A stretch of DNA of 16,733 bases from an uncultured Prevotellaceae bacterium (GTDB lineage Bacteria; Bacteroidota; Bacteroidia; Bacteroidales; Bacteroidaceae), in the NCBI GenBank assembly GCA_937893145.1, contig CALBJW010000139.1, positions 1 through 16,733 of the forward strand. The letters are read 5' to 3'. The position numbers and the translations under genes were made by a program. The notes under the pieces are model-generated. The model saw only the letters and a list, made by a program, of their open reading frames with translations. It was not told the origin of the DNA and made no database searches. Below, one piece after another: positions 5,441 to 12,473 of this stretch. Each line of letters starts with the position of its first letter. The stretch's first letter is position 1.

Positions 5441-7462
5441 ATGGTAAAACTAACAAAACAAAACTATGTGGAGCGTGATGTGTCATGGATGCACTTCAAC
5501 CACAGAATACTTGAGGAAGCGCAGCGTGAGGATGTGCCAGTACTTGAGCGTATGTCGTTTTTGGGCATCTATTCCAACAATCTGGATGAGTTCTTTCGTG
5601 TGAGGATGGCAAATCTCGGTCGAGTAGCTGCATTAGGAGATAGTCACGCTACGAAAGATATCAAGGCTGAGGCAGAAAAGGCTGCTCGACAGCTGAAGCA
5701 AATAAACCGTCTGAACGCTCAATACTCGGTGGAGTATGCTCATGCAGTGGATGCTGTGGGTAAGGCGCTTGCTGAAAACGGCATACACATACTGAGGGAC
5801 AATGCGTTAACAGAGGAACAGAAGCAGCGTGTGTTCCAGTTTTATAGGGCGAAACTCATAGGAAGAATTTCACCAGTATGGTTCGAGAATTTGCACGACT
5901 TCGACCGTGAGGCAGACGACAATATTTATATGATTGTACGCATGAAGAAGGACGATACAAAACCTCGTTATGCTTTGTTCCCATTGCCGGTGGATGTGGT
6001 TGGCAGATGGTTTGTGCTGCCAGGTGAGGATGGATGTGTGATGTACATAGATGATGTGGTAAGGGTATGTCTGCCTTTGGTGTTCCCTGGTGTGCAGTAC
6101 GATTGTTTCGAGGCATGGACATTCAAGTTTACCCGTGATGCAGAGATGGAGATTGACAATGATCTTCGCGAGGGTTTCATGCAGAAGATACAGAAAGGTG
6201 TGAAGTCGCGCAAGGTAGGCAATCCTGTGCGTATAGTATATGATGCAAGCATACCGAACGGAGCATTGCGCCGCATTAAGTCGCTGCTGGCAGAAGGGGC
6301 TCACCTGGACACTGCAGTGGCTGGTGGACACTATCAGAATCACCGCGACTTCATGTCGTTTCCTAATTGTGGAAAGGAAGGACTGACATATCCAAAGTGG
6401 CAACCTATAATCAATAAGGAGTTGCACAATGCGGAGAGTATCTTTAAGGTGATACGCGAAAAGGACCGTATGTTGCATGTTCCATATCATAGTTTTGATG
6501 GATATATTCGTCTGCTGAATGAGGCAGCAATTGATCCGAAGGTGAAGGGCATAAAGACTACTTTGTATAGGCTGGCAAAGGACTCGAAGGTAGTGCATGC
6601 ACTGATATGTGCAGCTCTCAACGGCAAGAAGGTGACTGTTATCATCGAACTCTTGGCTCGTTTCGATGAAGCAAGCAATATCAGTTGGTCGAAGAAGATG
6701 CAGGATGCAGGCATCAATGTGGTGTTCGGAGTTGAGGGCTTGAAGGTTCACTCAAAGATTACTCACATCGAATTCAAGAACGGACAAGGCATTGCTGTGG
6801 TTTCGACTGGCAACTTCCACGAGGGCAACGCATCGCGCTACACGGATGTGATGCTGATGACTGCTAATCGCAATATAGTGCAGGATGTGGAGCGTGTGTT
6901 CCGATTCATCGACAAACCTTATTCGCCTATTAAGTTCAAACATTTGCTCGTGTCGCCTAACGAGATGAAGGAGAAGTTTTTGCAACTTATTGATACAGAG
7001 ATAAAGAATCATCTTGCAGGCAAGGAGGCATGGGTGAAGATGAAGGTGAACCACATCACCGAACCAAAGATGGTGCAGAAGATTTACGAAGCTGTTGAGA
7101 CTGGTGTGAAGGTGGAGGCACTTGTACGTGGAAACTGTTCACTGGTAGATAGTGAGGATTATGATGGAAGGATGAAGATTGTGGGCATCATAGACCGATA
7201 CCTTGAACATTCGCGCATCTTCATCTTTGCAAATGGTGGCGAACCGCTCTACTTCATCGGTTCTGCAGACTGGATGCCTCGCAACCTTGACTGCCGTGTG
7301 GAGGTGGTTGCTCCCGTATATGACAAGGACATTCAAGAGGAACTGCTCACCATCGTGAACTATGGACTATGTGACACCAAACATGGACGACTCGTGGCGG
7401 GAGTACAAGACAACGATTTGGAATTTAGAAGCCAGGAGGCTTTGTACAATCACTATTTATAA
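5441..7462 (+). CDS. ppk1: Polyphosphate kinase 1
   Basis: This 673-residue protein has all four PPK1 domains and no signal peptide. The N-terminal domain shows YVERDVSWMHFNHRILEEAQ and the hallmark SNNLDEFFRVRM. The catalytic half carries R377 (TTLYRLA) and R407 (LLARFDEA), matching the E. coli metal/phosphate-binding arginines R375 and R405. H437 (LKVHSK) is equivalent to the phosphorylated H435. The position of E. coli H454 appears to be valine 453 (GIAVVSTGNFHEGNA). The C-terminus has RGNCSLV, IDRYLEHSRIFIF and SADWMPRNLD. The enzyme reversibly moves the ATP gamma-phosphate onto polyphosphate. The ATG at 5441 is preferred because an upstream in-frame ATG at 5390 lies before the predicted promoter core and adds residues unlike the family. 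The stop overlaps the next start by one base (TAATG), implying translational coupling with the exopolyphosphatase. Confidence 0.96.
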   Translation: MVKLTKQNYVERDVSWMHFNHRILEEAQREDVPVLERMSFLGIYSNNLDEFFRVRMANLGRVAALGDSHATKDIKAEAEKAARQLKQINRLNAQYSVEYAHAVDAVGKALAENGIHILRDNALTEEQKQRVFQFYRAKLIGRISPVWFENLHDFDREADDNIYMIVRMKKDDTKPRYALFPLPVDVVGRWFVLPGEDGCVMYIDDVVRVCLPLVFPGVQYDCFEAWTFKFTRDAEMEIDNDLREGFMQKIQKGVKSRKVGNPVRIVYDASIPNGALRRIKSLLAEGAHLDTAVAGGHYQNHRDFMSFPNCGKEGLTYPKWQPIINKELHNAESIFKVIREKDRMLHVPYHSFDGYIRLLNEAAIDPKVKGIKTTLYRLAKDSKVVHALICAALNGKKVTVIIELLARFDEASNISWSKKMQDAGINVVFGVEGLKVHSKITHIEFKNGQGIAVVSTGNFHEGNASRYTDVMLMTANRNIVQDVERVFRFIDKPYSPIKFKHLLVSPNEMKEKFLQLIDTEIKNHLAGKEAWVKMKVNHITEPKMVQKIYEAVETGVKVEALVRGNCSLVDSEDYDGRMKIVGIIDRYLEHSRIFIFANGGEPLYFIGSADWMPRNLDCRVEVVAPVYDKDIQEELLTIVNYGLCDTKHGRLVAGVQDNDLEFRSQEALYNHYL

Positions 7463-8391
7463 TGATTATGAAAAGAGAAACATCACCAAACAAATTCAAC
7501 CTTGCTGCCATCGATATTGGTTCGAATGCAGCACGCATACTAATCAAACAGGTAGAACGCGTGAATGGCAACGATGGAGTGCAGCGACTCAGAATGAAGA
7601 AACTGCAGTTTCTGCGTATCCCACTCCGACTGGGTATAGATGTGTTTAGCATCGGTAAGATTAGTAAGGAACGCGAAAAGCAACTCTTCCGCACCATCAA
7701 GGTGTTCCGACAGTTGCTCATAATATATAATGTGGAGGACTATCGTGCTTGTGCTACGGCAGCCTTTCGTGATGCAAAGAACGGCAAAAGCATCTTGCAT
7801 CGCATTCGCAAGGACATGAAGATTGACATCGACATCATCACTGGCGATGAGGAGGCTCGAATCCTACGCGACTGCAATGGAGTGATGCATGGCAACATTT
7901 TGTATATGGATGTTGGAGGCGGTAGCACAGAACTCTCGCTCGTATGTGATGGCCAACTCATTAATAGCCGTTCGTTCAACATTGGTACTCTGCGTATGCT
8001 TGCAAACAATGTGTCACAGTCGGATTGGGATAGCATGAAAGTGGCTGTGACTGCATTCTGTCAGGATTTTGAGGACATACAAATCGTTGGTTCTGGTGGC
8101 AATATCAATAAATTGTACCGACTACAACCCAAGAACGAGCGCAAGGGCGACAGCCTGTCTGTTAGTTCGCTTGAAAAACTCAACGCAGCTATCTCTGCTC
8201 TCTCGGTTGAGGAGCGCATAGAGCAGTACGACCTCCACGAATATCGTGCTGATGTCATTGTTCCTGCAGCACAACTGTTCCTGATGGTGGCAGAGGCTTC
8301 GAAGGCTAATCAAATCCTCGTTCCGATGAAGGGACTCGCGGATGGTATCGTCAACGAATTGGCAGAGCGTCGCACTCGCATCGAGGAATAA
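7462..8391 (+). CDS. Ppx/GppA-family exopolyphosphatase, short form
   Basis: This 309-residue member of the ASKHA (actin/hexokinase) fold has the phosphate-binding loops AAIDIGSNAARILI (15-28), DVGGGSTELSLV (150-161) and IVGSGGNINKL (208-218). ITGDEEARIL includes E131, the counterpart of the E. coli catalytic E121. E. coli PPX and GppA have about 500 residues. This protein lacks their C-terminal HD-like helical domains, as short two-domain relatives do. It would remove terminal phosphates from polyphosphate, possibly also pppGpp, opposing PPK1. The start ATG at 7462 shares its A with the ppk1 stop codon; a second ATG at 7468 is possible. ppx is the likely role, but the Ppx/GppA split cannot be made from sequence alone. 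Confidence 0.92.
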   Translation: MIMKRETSPNKFNLAAIDIGSNAARILIKQVERVNGNDGVQRLRMKKLQFLRIPLRLGIDVFSIGKISKEREKQLFRTIKVFRQLLIIYNVEDYRACATAAFRDAKNGKSILHRIRKDMKIDIDIITGDEEARILRDCNGVMHGNILYMDVGGGSTELSLVCDGQLINSRSFNIGTLRMLANNVSQSDWDSMKVAVTAFCQDFEDIQIVGSGGNINKLYRLQPKNERKGDSLSVSSLEKLNAAISALSVEERIEQYDLHEYRADVIVPAAQLFLMVAEASKANQILVPMKGLADGIVNELAERRTRIEE

Positions 8392-8420
8392 CATATTTTC
8401 AATTTAGGTATTAGATTTTT

Positions 8421-8555
8421 ATGGAAACAGGAAAAAGTACTTTAGGCATCTATCTTCATGATGCTGATGAACTGGAATTACCGAAGTCGATGCCCAACTT
8501 CGATAATGATGATGACGACGATGATGATTGGGATGATGACGATGATGATGATTAG
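8421..8555 (+). CDS. 44-residue acidic microprotein with poly-aspartate tail
   Basis: The ATG at 8421 lies 29 nt after the exopolyphosphatase stop, and the frame ends with TAG at 8553. The product begins METGKSTLGIYLHDADELEL and ends in two runs of seven aspartates around one tryptophan (DDDDDDDWDDDDDDD). Both GAT and GAC codons are used, which argues that the run is not only recent triplet slippage. There is no signal peptide or membrane segment; it is strongly acidic and probably unfolded or metal-binding. I do not recognise it. Lying in the polyphosphate gene cluster, it might chelate divalent cations or mimic polyphosphate in binding basic proteins; both are guesses. Expression and conservation are unproven. 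Confidence 0.5.
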   Translation: METGKSTLGIYLHDADELELPKSMPNFDNDDDDDDDWDDDDDDD

Positions 8556-8602
8556 AACTCTGGGTATATGATTTTACTGCAGATATAATTCGAAGTTAAG
8601 CC

Positions 8603-8692
8603 CCCAGAGGGTTAGACTTTAGTCAATTAAGAGTTAAAATTAAGATTTAGCGTCTGCCAACTCTAAAATGGTAAATGGCTAAATGGTAAATA
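8603..8692 (+). repeat. Intergenic stem arm and short tandem AAATGG repeats
   Basis: Three AAATGG copies occur at 8666, 8673 and 8681, with a fourth partial copy ending at 8691, in units of 7-8 nt. Upstream, CTCTGGG (8558-8564) could pair with CCCAGAG (8603-8609) across a 38-nt loop, which is weak as a terminator. No TAnnTTTG element or 11-bp-phased repeat was found in this gap, so the downstream genes may depend on read-through from the ppk1 transcript. Confidence 0.4.
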
Positions 8693-8701
8693 TATCAGTT
8701 T

Positions 8702-8803
8702 ATGGACAAAGAAAAAGCTATGAGAATCTTGCGTTACTACGATTACATCCGTTTGACATTGGTTGTGCTTATTATTGGACTATTATTGTATCTCGCAAGT
8801 TAA
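8702..8803 (+). CDS. 33-residue single-span membrane microprotein
   Basis: The frame from the ATG at 8702 to the TAA at 8801 encodes a short basic/polar N-terminus (MDKEKAMRILRYYDYIR) followed by one hydrophobic span, LTLVVLIIGLLLYLA, and a final serine. This is the classic layout of a small inner-membrane protein with its N-terminus in the cytoplasm. The PiT transporter starts 30 nt downstream on the same strand, suggesting cotranscription and possibly a role as a small accessory or regulatory subunit, as known for other bacterial transporters. I do not recognise the family. The coherent charged-then-hydrophobic pattern and tight spacing make a real gene more likely than chance. Confidence 0.6.
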   Translation: MDKEKAMRILRYYDYIRLTLVVLIIGLLLYLAS

Positions 8804-8833
8804 CGAAACAATCAAATAAAGTAAAAAAAGACA

Positions 8834-11140
8834 ATGGTTAACGAATTTATCTTTCTTGGAATAGTCATATTCCTTTGTGTGCTGGCAGTGTTTGACCTCG
8901 TGGTGGGTGTCAGCAACGATGCGGTGAACTTCCTCAATTCTGCCATAGGAGCAAAGGTGGCTAAGTTCCGCACAATAGTGATGATAGCGGCTATCGGTGT
9001 GTTTGCTGGTGCTGCCATGAGTAATGGTATGATGGATGTGGCTCGACATGGCATCATGACTCCAGAACATTTCTCGTTCTATGAGGTGATGTGTGTGTTT
9101 CTGGCAGTGATGGTGACTGATGTCATTCTGCTCGACATCTTCAATTCGCTCGGAATGCCAACTTCTACTACTGTTAGTATGGTGTTTGAGTTGTTGGGCG
9201 GTGCATTTGCAGTAGCAATTTTGAAGCTGGCACATGGTGTGACTACTTCAGATGGCACTCTGCTCAGTTTGGGTGACTTGCTCAACACAGAAAAAGCTAT
9301 CAGTGTCATCATGGGTATCTTCCTCTCAGTGGCTATCGCCTTTGTTGTGGGTATGCTGGTGATGTGGATTAGCCGTATGATTTTTACATTCACTTATCGT
9401 GTGAATGGCAAGACTACTGCATACAACGGCAACATGGGTGGATTGACAAGCAGTTCGCTGAAGATTGGTATCTTTGCTGGTATTGCAGTGACAAGCATTA
9501 TCTGGTTCTTGCTCATTAATGGACTCAAGGGCAGTTCGTTTATGTCACCAGAACTGAAAGAGATGATAAACGCAAATACGATGCATATTTTGTGTGGCGG
9601 TATATTGGTGTTTAGTGTCATCATGACTATATTGAGTGCATTAAAACTCCCTGTACTTAAGTTTGTTGTGTTGTTGGGTACATTCGCTCTCGCAATGGCT
9701 TTTGCGGGCAACGACCTCGTGAACTTTGTTGGTGTACCTCTCACCGGACTCGAAGCATATCAGGACTATATAGCAAATGGCAACGGTGATCCTGATGCTT
9801 ACCTCATGCAGTCGTTGATGGGTAGTGCCCACACTCCAGTCATCTTCCTCATCCTTGCAGGTGTGGTGATGGTGCTCTCGCTCATCTTCTCGAAGAAGGC
9901 TCAGAATGTGGTGAAGACAAGCGTGGACCTCAGTCGTCAGGATGATGGTGACGAGATGTTTGGTTCGTCTCCTGTTGCTCGCACATTAGTACGCAATAGC
10001 AATTCTTCTGCGAAATTCATCTGTAAGATAATGCCTGACAGTCTGTTGCATTGGATTGACTCTCGTTTCAATAGTGATGAAATGAAACTTCCACAGGGTG
10101 CGGCATTCGACCTTATTCGTGCAGCGGTGAACCTCGTACTTGCAGGTTTGCTTGTTGCCATTGGCACAAGTCTCAAGTTGCCTCTCTCTACTACTTATGT
10201 AACTTTCATGGTTGCTATGGGTACTTCGTTGGCAGATAGAGCTTGGAGTCGTGAGTCTGCAGTATTCCGTATCACTGGTGTGCTGAGTGTTATTGGTGGA
10301 TGGTTCATCACTGCAGGTGCAGCCTTCATCTTCTGTTTCTTCCTTACTAATACAATGTATTTCGGAAGCTACATTGCTATGGCACTCGCCATCACACTTG
10401 CTATCTATCTGCTTGTCAAGAGTAACTTCAAGAAGATACAAAAAGAAGAACGAAAAGAAGAGAGTCTCTTCATACAAATTCTCAAGAGCAAGGACAAGGC
10501 TGTCATCTGGGCACTTCTCTGCGAACATATTCGCATGGGCAATGCTGCACGAATGAAGTTTGTCATTGATACTTATGACAGCATGACAGATGCTTTCATT
10601 CGCGAACAGTATCAGCCTCTCAAGCGTGCTAATGCTCTCATTGAAGAAGAACGAAAGTCCTTGAAGCGTCAACGTAAACAGGAGATTGTCACTATGCAGC
10701 GACTCGACCCTACTCAGATGATAAGTCGCAATACCTGGTACTATCTCGGCATCAACTCGTGCCAACAGATGCTCTACTGCCTGAAGCGCATTAACGAACC
10801 TCTCCGTGAACATGTAGGCAACAGTTTCTCTCCAATGCCAGAGGCATACCATGCTCCTTTCGTCCAGATGAAGAAATCGGTTCTTGACCTCTACAATCGT
10901 GCCTTGAACATGCTCGAAACGGGTGATTTTACCGATGTTGAACAGCTCCGCGACGATTGCACAACAGTTCAAAAACAAATCTCCGACGATCGCAAGCAAG
11001 CTCTCGACAGCATGCAGGATGGCACCACAAACCTCAACACCCTTCTCCTCTCCATCCACATCCTCCAGGAGAGTCAGGAACTCACAGGTTCCCTCCGCCA
11101 CATGCTCCGAGGCATGAACAAATTCGCCGGTGGAGAATAA
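8834..11140 (+). CDS. PiT-family inorganic phosphate transporter fused to a PhoU-like domain
   Basis: This 768-residue protein has a membrane part (about 1-530) with the two diagnostic PiT repeats: GVSNDAVNFLNSAIGAK (25-41) and FAGNDLVNFVGVPLTG (290-305). Each is followed further on by the paired threonine-rich helix motifs MPTSTTVSMVFELLG and LPLSTTYVTFMVAMG. PiT carriers import phosphate, usually as a metal-phosphate complex driven by protons or sodium. After the last membrane span the basic/acidic stretch SNFKKIQKEERKEE leads into about 235 helical cytoplasmic residues resembling the DUF47/PhoU-like proteins that usually accompany PiT as separate genes. It ends the plus-strand phosphate gene group and is followed by a strong hairpin. 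Together with the cotransporter it gives the locus two low-affinity-type importers; no pst genes are in the window. Confidence 0.92.
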   Translation: MVNEFIFLGIVIFLCVLAVFDLVVGVSNDAVNFLNSAIGAKVAKFRTIVMIAAIGVFAGAAMSNGMMDVARHGIMTPEHFSFYEVMCVFLAVMVTDVILLDIFNSLGMPTSTTVSMVFELLGGAFAVAILKLAHGVTTSDGTLLSLGDLLNTEKAISVIMGIFLSVAIAFVVGMLVMWISRMIFTFTYRVNGKTTAYNGNMGGLTSSSLKIGIFAGIAVTSIIWFLLINGLKGSSFMSPELKEMINANTMHILCGGILVFSVIMTILSALKLPVLKFVVLLGTFALAMAFAGNDLVNFVGVPLTGLEAYQDYIANGNGDPDAYLMQSLMGSAHTPVIFLILAGVVMVLSLIFSKKAQNVVKTSVDLSRQDDGDEMFGSSPVARTLVRNSNSSAKFICKIMPDSLLHWIDSRFNSDEMKLPQGAAFDLIRAAVNLVLAGLLVAIGTSLKLPLSTTYVTFMVAMGTSLADRAWSRESAVFRITGVLSVIGGWFITAGAAFIFCFFLTNTMYFGSYIAMALAITLAIYLLVKSNFKKIQKEERKEESLFIQILKSKDKAVIWALLCEHIRMGNAARMKFVIDTYDSMTDAFIREQYQPLKRANALIEEERKSLKRQRKQEIVTMQRLDPTQMISRNTWYYLGINSCQQMLYCLKRINEPLREHVGNSFSPMPEAYHAPFVQMKKSVLDLYNRALNMLETGDFTDVEQLRDDCTTVQKQISDDRKQALDSMQDGTTNLNTLLLSIHILQESQELTGSLRHMLRGMNKFAGGE

Positions 11141-11192
11141 CTTCAATTAAGGTTATTTGAAGATATTTTGGCCCCCTATAACAAATACAAAA

Positions 11193-11226
11193 AAATCCCG
11201 TGTTACCAACTGGCAACACGGGATTT
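11193..11226 (+). terminator. Intrinsic-type terminator after the PiT gene
   Basis: A 12-bp perfect stem, AAATCCCGTGTT (11193-11204) with AACACGGGATTT (11215-11226), surrounds a 10-nt loop that can partly pair further. It is flanked by an A-run upstream and a U-rich stretch downstream, so it could act in both directions. Confidence 0.75.
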
Positions 11227-11446
11227 CACTTAATTCTTTCCAAAAATCATAGTGTCTTTACTTAATTTTCAGCGAATTTCGCAAAATTATGCCAAACTTC
11301 AAAGTTTTAGGTGCATAAACATACCCAAACACACGATATTCACCTATTTTCCCGTACATTTCATGAAAAACACATACGCTTTATGAACTTCACAATTTGT
11401 CCAAAACCATTTCATAATCTATCCGCAATAGGCTTGAAAAACTCCC

Positions 11447-11454
11447 TACCTTTG
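11447..11454 (+). promoter_or_regulatory. -7 promoter element of the lipoprotein gene
   Basis: TACCTTTG matches the Bacteroidetes -7 consensus TAnnTTTG exactly. No convincing -33 TTG lies 18-21 nt upstream, and no phased repeats precede it at 9 nt. The implied leader is about 100 nt long and A-rich, with a perfect 6-bp hairpin GTGAGCCCAGCTCAC at 11526-11540, 18 nt before the start codon. Confidence 0.5.
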
Positions 11455-11558
11455 CATCGTCAAACAAAAACAATGACACTTTAACAAACAAATAACAATA
11501 ACAAATAAAAAAAAATTACAAACCCGTGAGCCCAGCTCACACAAAACAAATGTCAATT

Positions 11559-12110
11559 ATGAAAAAGTTTAATTCAATCCTCGTAATCGCAGCAGCACTC
11601 ACATCAGTATTCGGTTTCACATCATGTGATAAGGCAGATGAACCATTTGTAGAACCAGAACCAATCCCACAGATTACCGAAGATGCCTACCTTTACGTAC
11701 CAGTTACAGAAGCCCAACTCAAGTATATCGATGCAACATACACCATCTCAATGTTTGGAGAGAATAAGGTTATCAAACTATCTGAAATGACAGAGGTAAC
11801 AGATGAGCAGAGCGTCAAAGGCAAAGAGTCCATGCTTTATATGTACAACTTCAATAAAAAAAGCGACTCATCTCCTGCCAAGATCTACGAGTACAACCTC
11901 GGCAAAACAATTGGAGCAAAACTTGTTTCCATCAAGTATACAGCACTCACCCCAATGACTGATGAAGGAATTGATTTCATAGAAGGTGCTAAGATCAGTT
12001 CAGGCGTCAAGACTCTAAGTGAGACAAAATCTTACAATTACCACAATGGATTAAAGGAAATAGAATCCGTAATGGGTATCGTCAATCAGTACATCAGCAA
12101 TTTTAACTGA
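11559..12110 (+). CDS. Putative surface or periplasmic lipoprotein, function unknown
   Basis: From the ATG at 11559 this encodes 183 residues beginning MKKFNSILVIAAALTSVFGF and then TSC, a lipoprotein signal peptide with a lipobox ending at Cys23. Upstream in-frame starts (GTG 11526, ATG 11550) only lengthen the leader; the GTG also falls in a hairpin. The cysteine is followed by DKADEPFVEPEPIP, an acidic stretch of the kind linked to surface export of Bacteroidetes lipoproteins. The remainder appears to be a single globular beta-rich domain with no motif I recognise. The gene stands alone between a terminator and a convergent hairpin, with its own promoter. No link to the phosphate genes is visible. 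Confidence 0.75.
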   Translation: MKKFNSILVIAAALTSVFGFTSCDKADEPFVEPEPIPQITEDAYLYVPVTEAQLKYIDATYTISMFGENKVIKLSEMTEVTDEQSVKGKESMLYMYNFNKKSDSSPAKIYEYNLGKTIGAKLVSIKYTALTPMTDEGIDFIEGAKISSGVKTLSETKSYNYHNGLKEIESVMGIVNQYISNFN

Positions 12111-12180
12111 AACTAATATGTTCCTTCCCCATGTCAATTCCATTATGAAACTTTTCATAATTTGACACATAATTTCCCTC

Positions 12181-12215
12181 AGGGTGCATTGAAACAAACT
12201 GTTTTGATGCACCCT
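12181..12215 (+). terminator. Hairpin terminator after the lipoprotein gene
   Basis: AGGGTGCAT (12181-12189) pairs with ATGCACCCT (12207-12215), and AAAC (12192-12195) pairs with GTTT (12201-12204) across a two-base mismatch, with a 5-nt loop. The following CTTCC stretch is only modestly U-rich. Confidence 0.6.
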
Positions 12216-12299
12216 CTTCCATAATGTCATAGCCAGCAGCTTGTGTTGCAAACTAAGATCTCAAATCTCTTCATTCATACTCATCAGCACCAAAAAGCA

Positions 12300-12325
12300 A
12301 GAGGAGTGGCATTTGTCACTCCTCT
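12300..12325 (-). terminator. Hairpin terminator of the protease operon
   Basis: AGAGGAGTG (12300-12308) pairs perfectly with CACTCCTCT (12317-12325) around an 8-nt loop. On the minus strand it is followed by TGCTTTTTGG, a short U-run. It lies about 150 nt past the stop of the 474-residue protease. Confidence 0.6.
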
Positions 12326-12473
12326 CATGTTATCTATTACCGATGTCAAAGTCAAGTGTACTATGTAATTGACCAAAATCTGTATTTGACTGAACTCTCC
12401 ATAGCGAGGCTCTTTTTATGTACAGATTATGCTATACTTGTCAAATATTAGTAAGACTATTAAATATCGTATA

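Larger units (their letters stand above)
11141..11558 (+). other. Intergenic region after PiT: terminator, promoter, leader
   Basis: This 418-nt gap holds a terminator hairpin (11193-11226), then about 220 nt of A/T-rich sequence without a supported gene, then a -7 element (11447) and a leader of about 100 nt before the lipoprotein gene. A short palindrome GCGAATTTCGC lies at 11272-11282. No 11-bp-phased Pho-type repeats were seen. Confidence 0.6.
12111..12473. other. Convergent intergenic region with two hairpins
   Basis: This gap lies between the ends of the lipoprotein gene and the protease operon. It contains two strong hairpins (12181-12215 and 12300-12325) that probably serve as the terminators of the two converging transcripts. 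The remaining sequence shows no supported gene. Confidence 0.6.

Noticed and set aside
5870..6751. 293-codon minus-strand frame inside ppk1
   Set aside because: Antisense shadow of a clear PPK1 gene; low-complexity His/Cys/Leu composition and no family motifs.
8493..8555. GAT/GAC triplet run as a plain microsatellite
   Set aside because: It is interrupted by a TGG codon, mixes GAT with GAC, and forms the in-frame end of a small ORF with a sensible position, so it is reported as coding instead.
9986..11146. Long open frame (386 codons) on the minus strand opposite the PiT C-terminal region
   Set aside because: It is fully antisense to a well-supported transporter gene, has a cysteine/histidine-rich composition typical of antisense frames and no recognisable domain.
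11272..11282. Palindrome GCGAATTTCGC in the gap after PiT
   Set aside because: The arms are only 5 bp with a one-base centre, and nothing nearby links it to a promoter.
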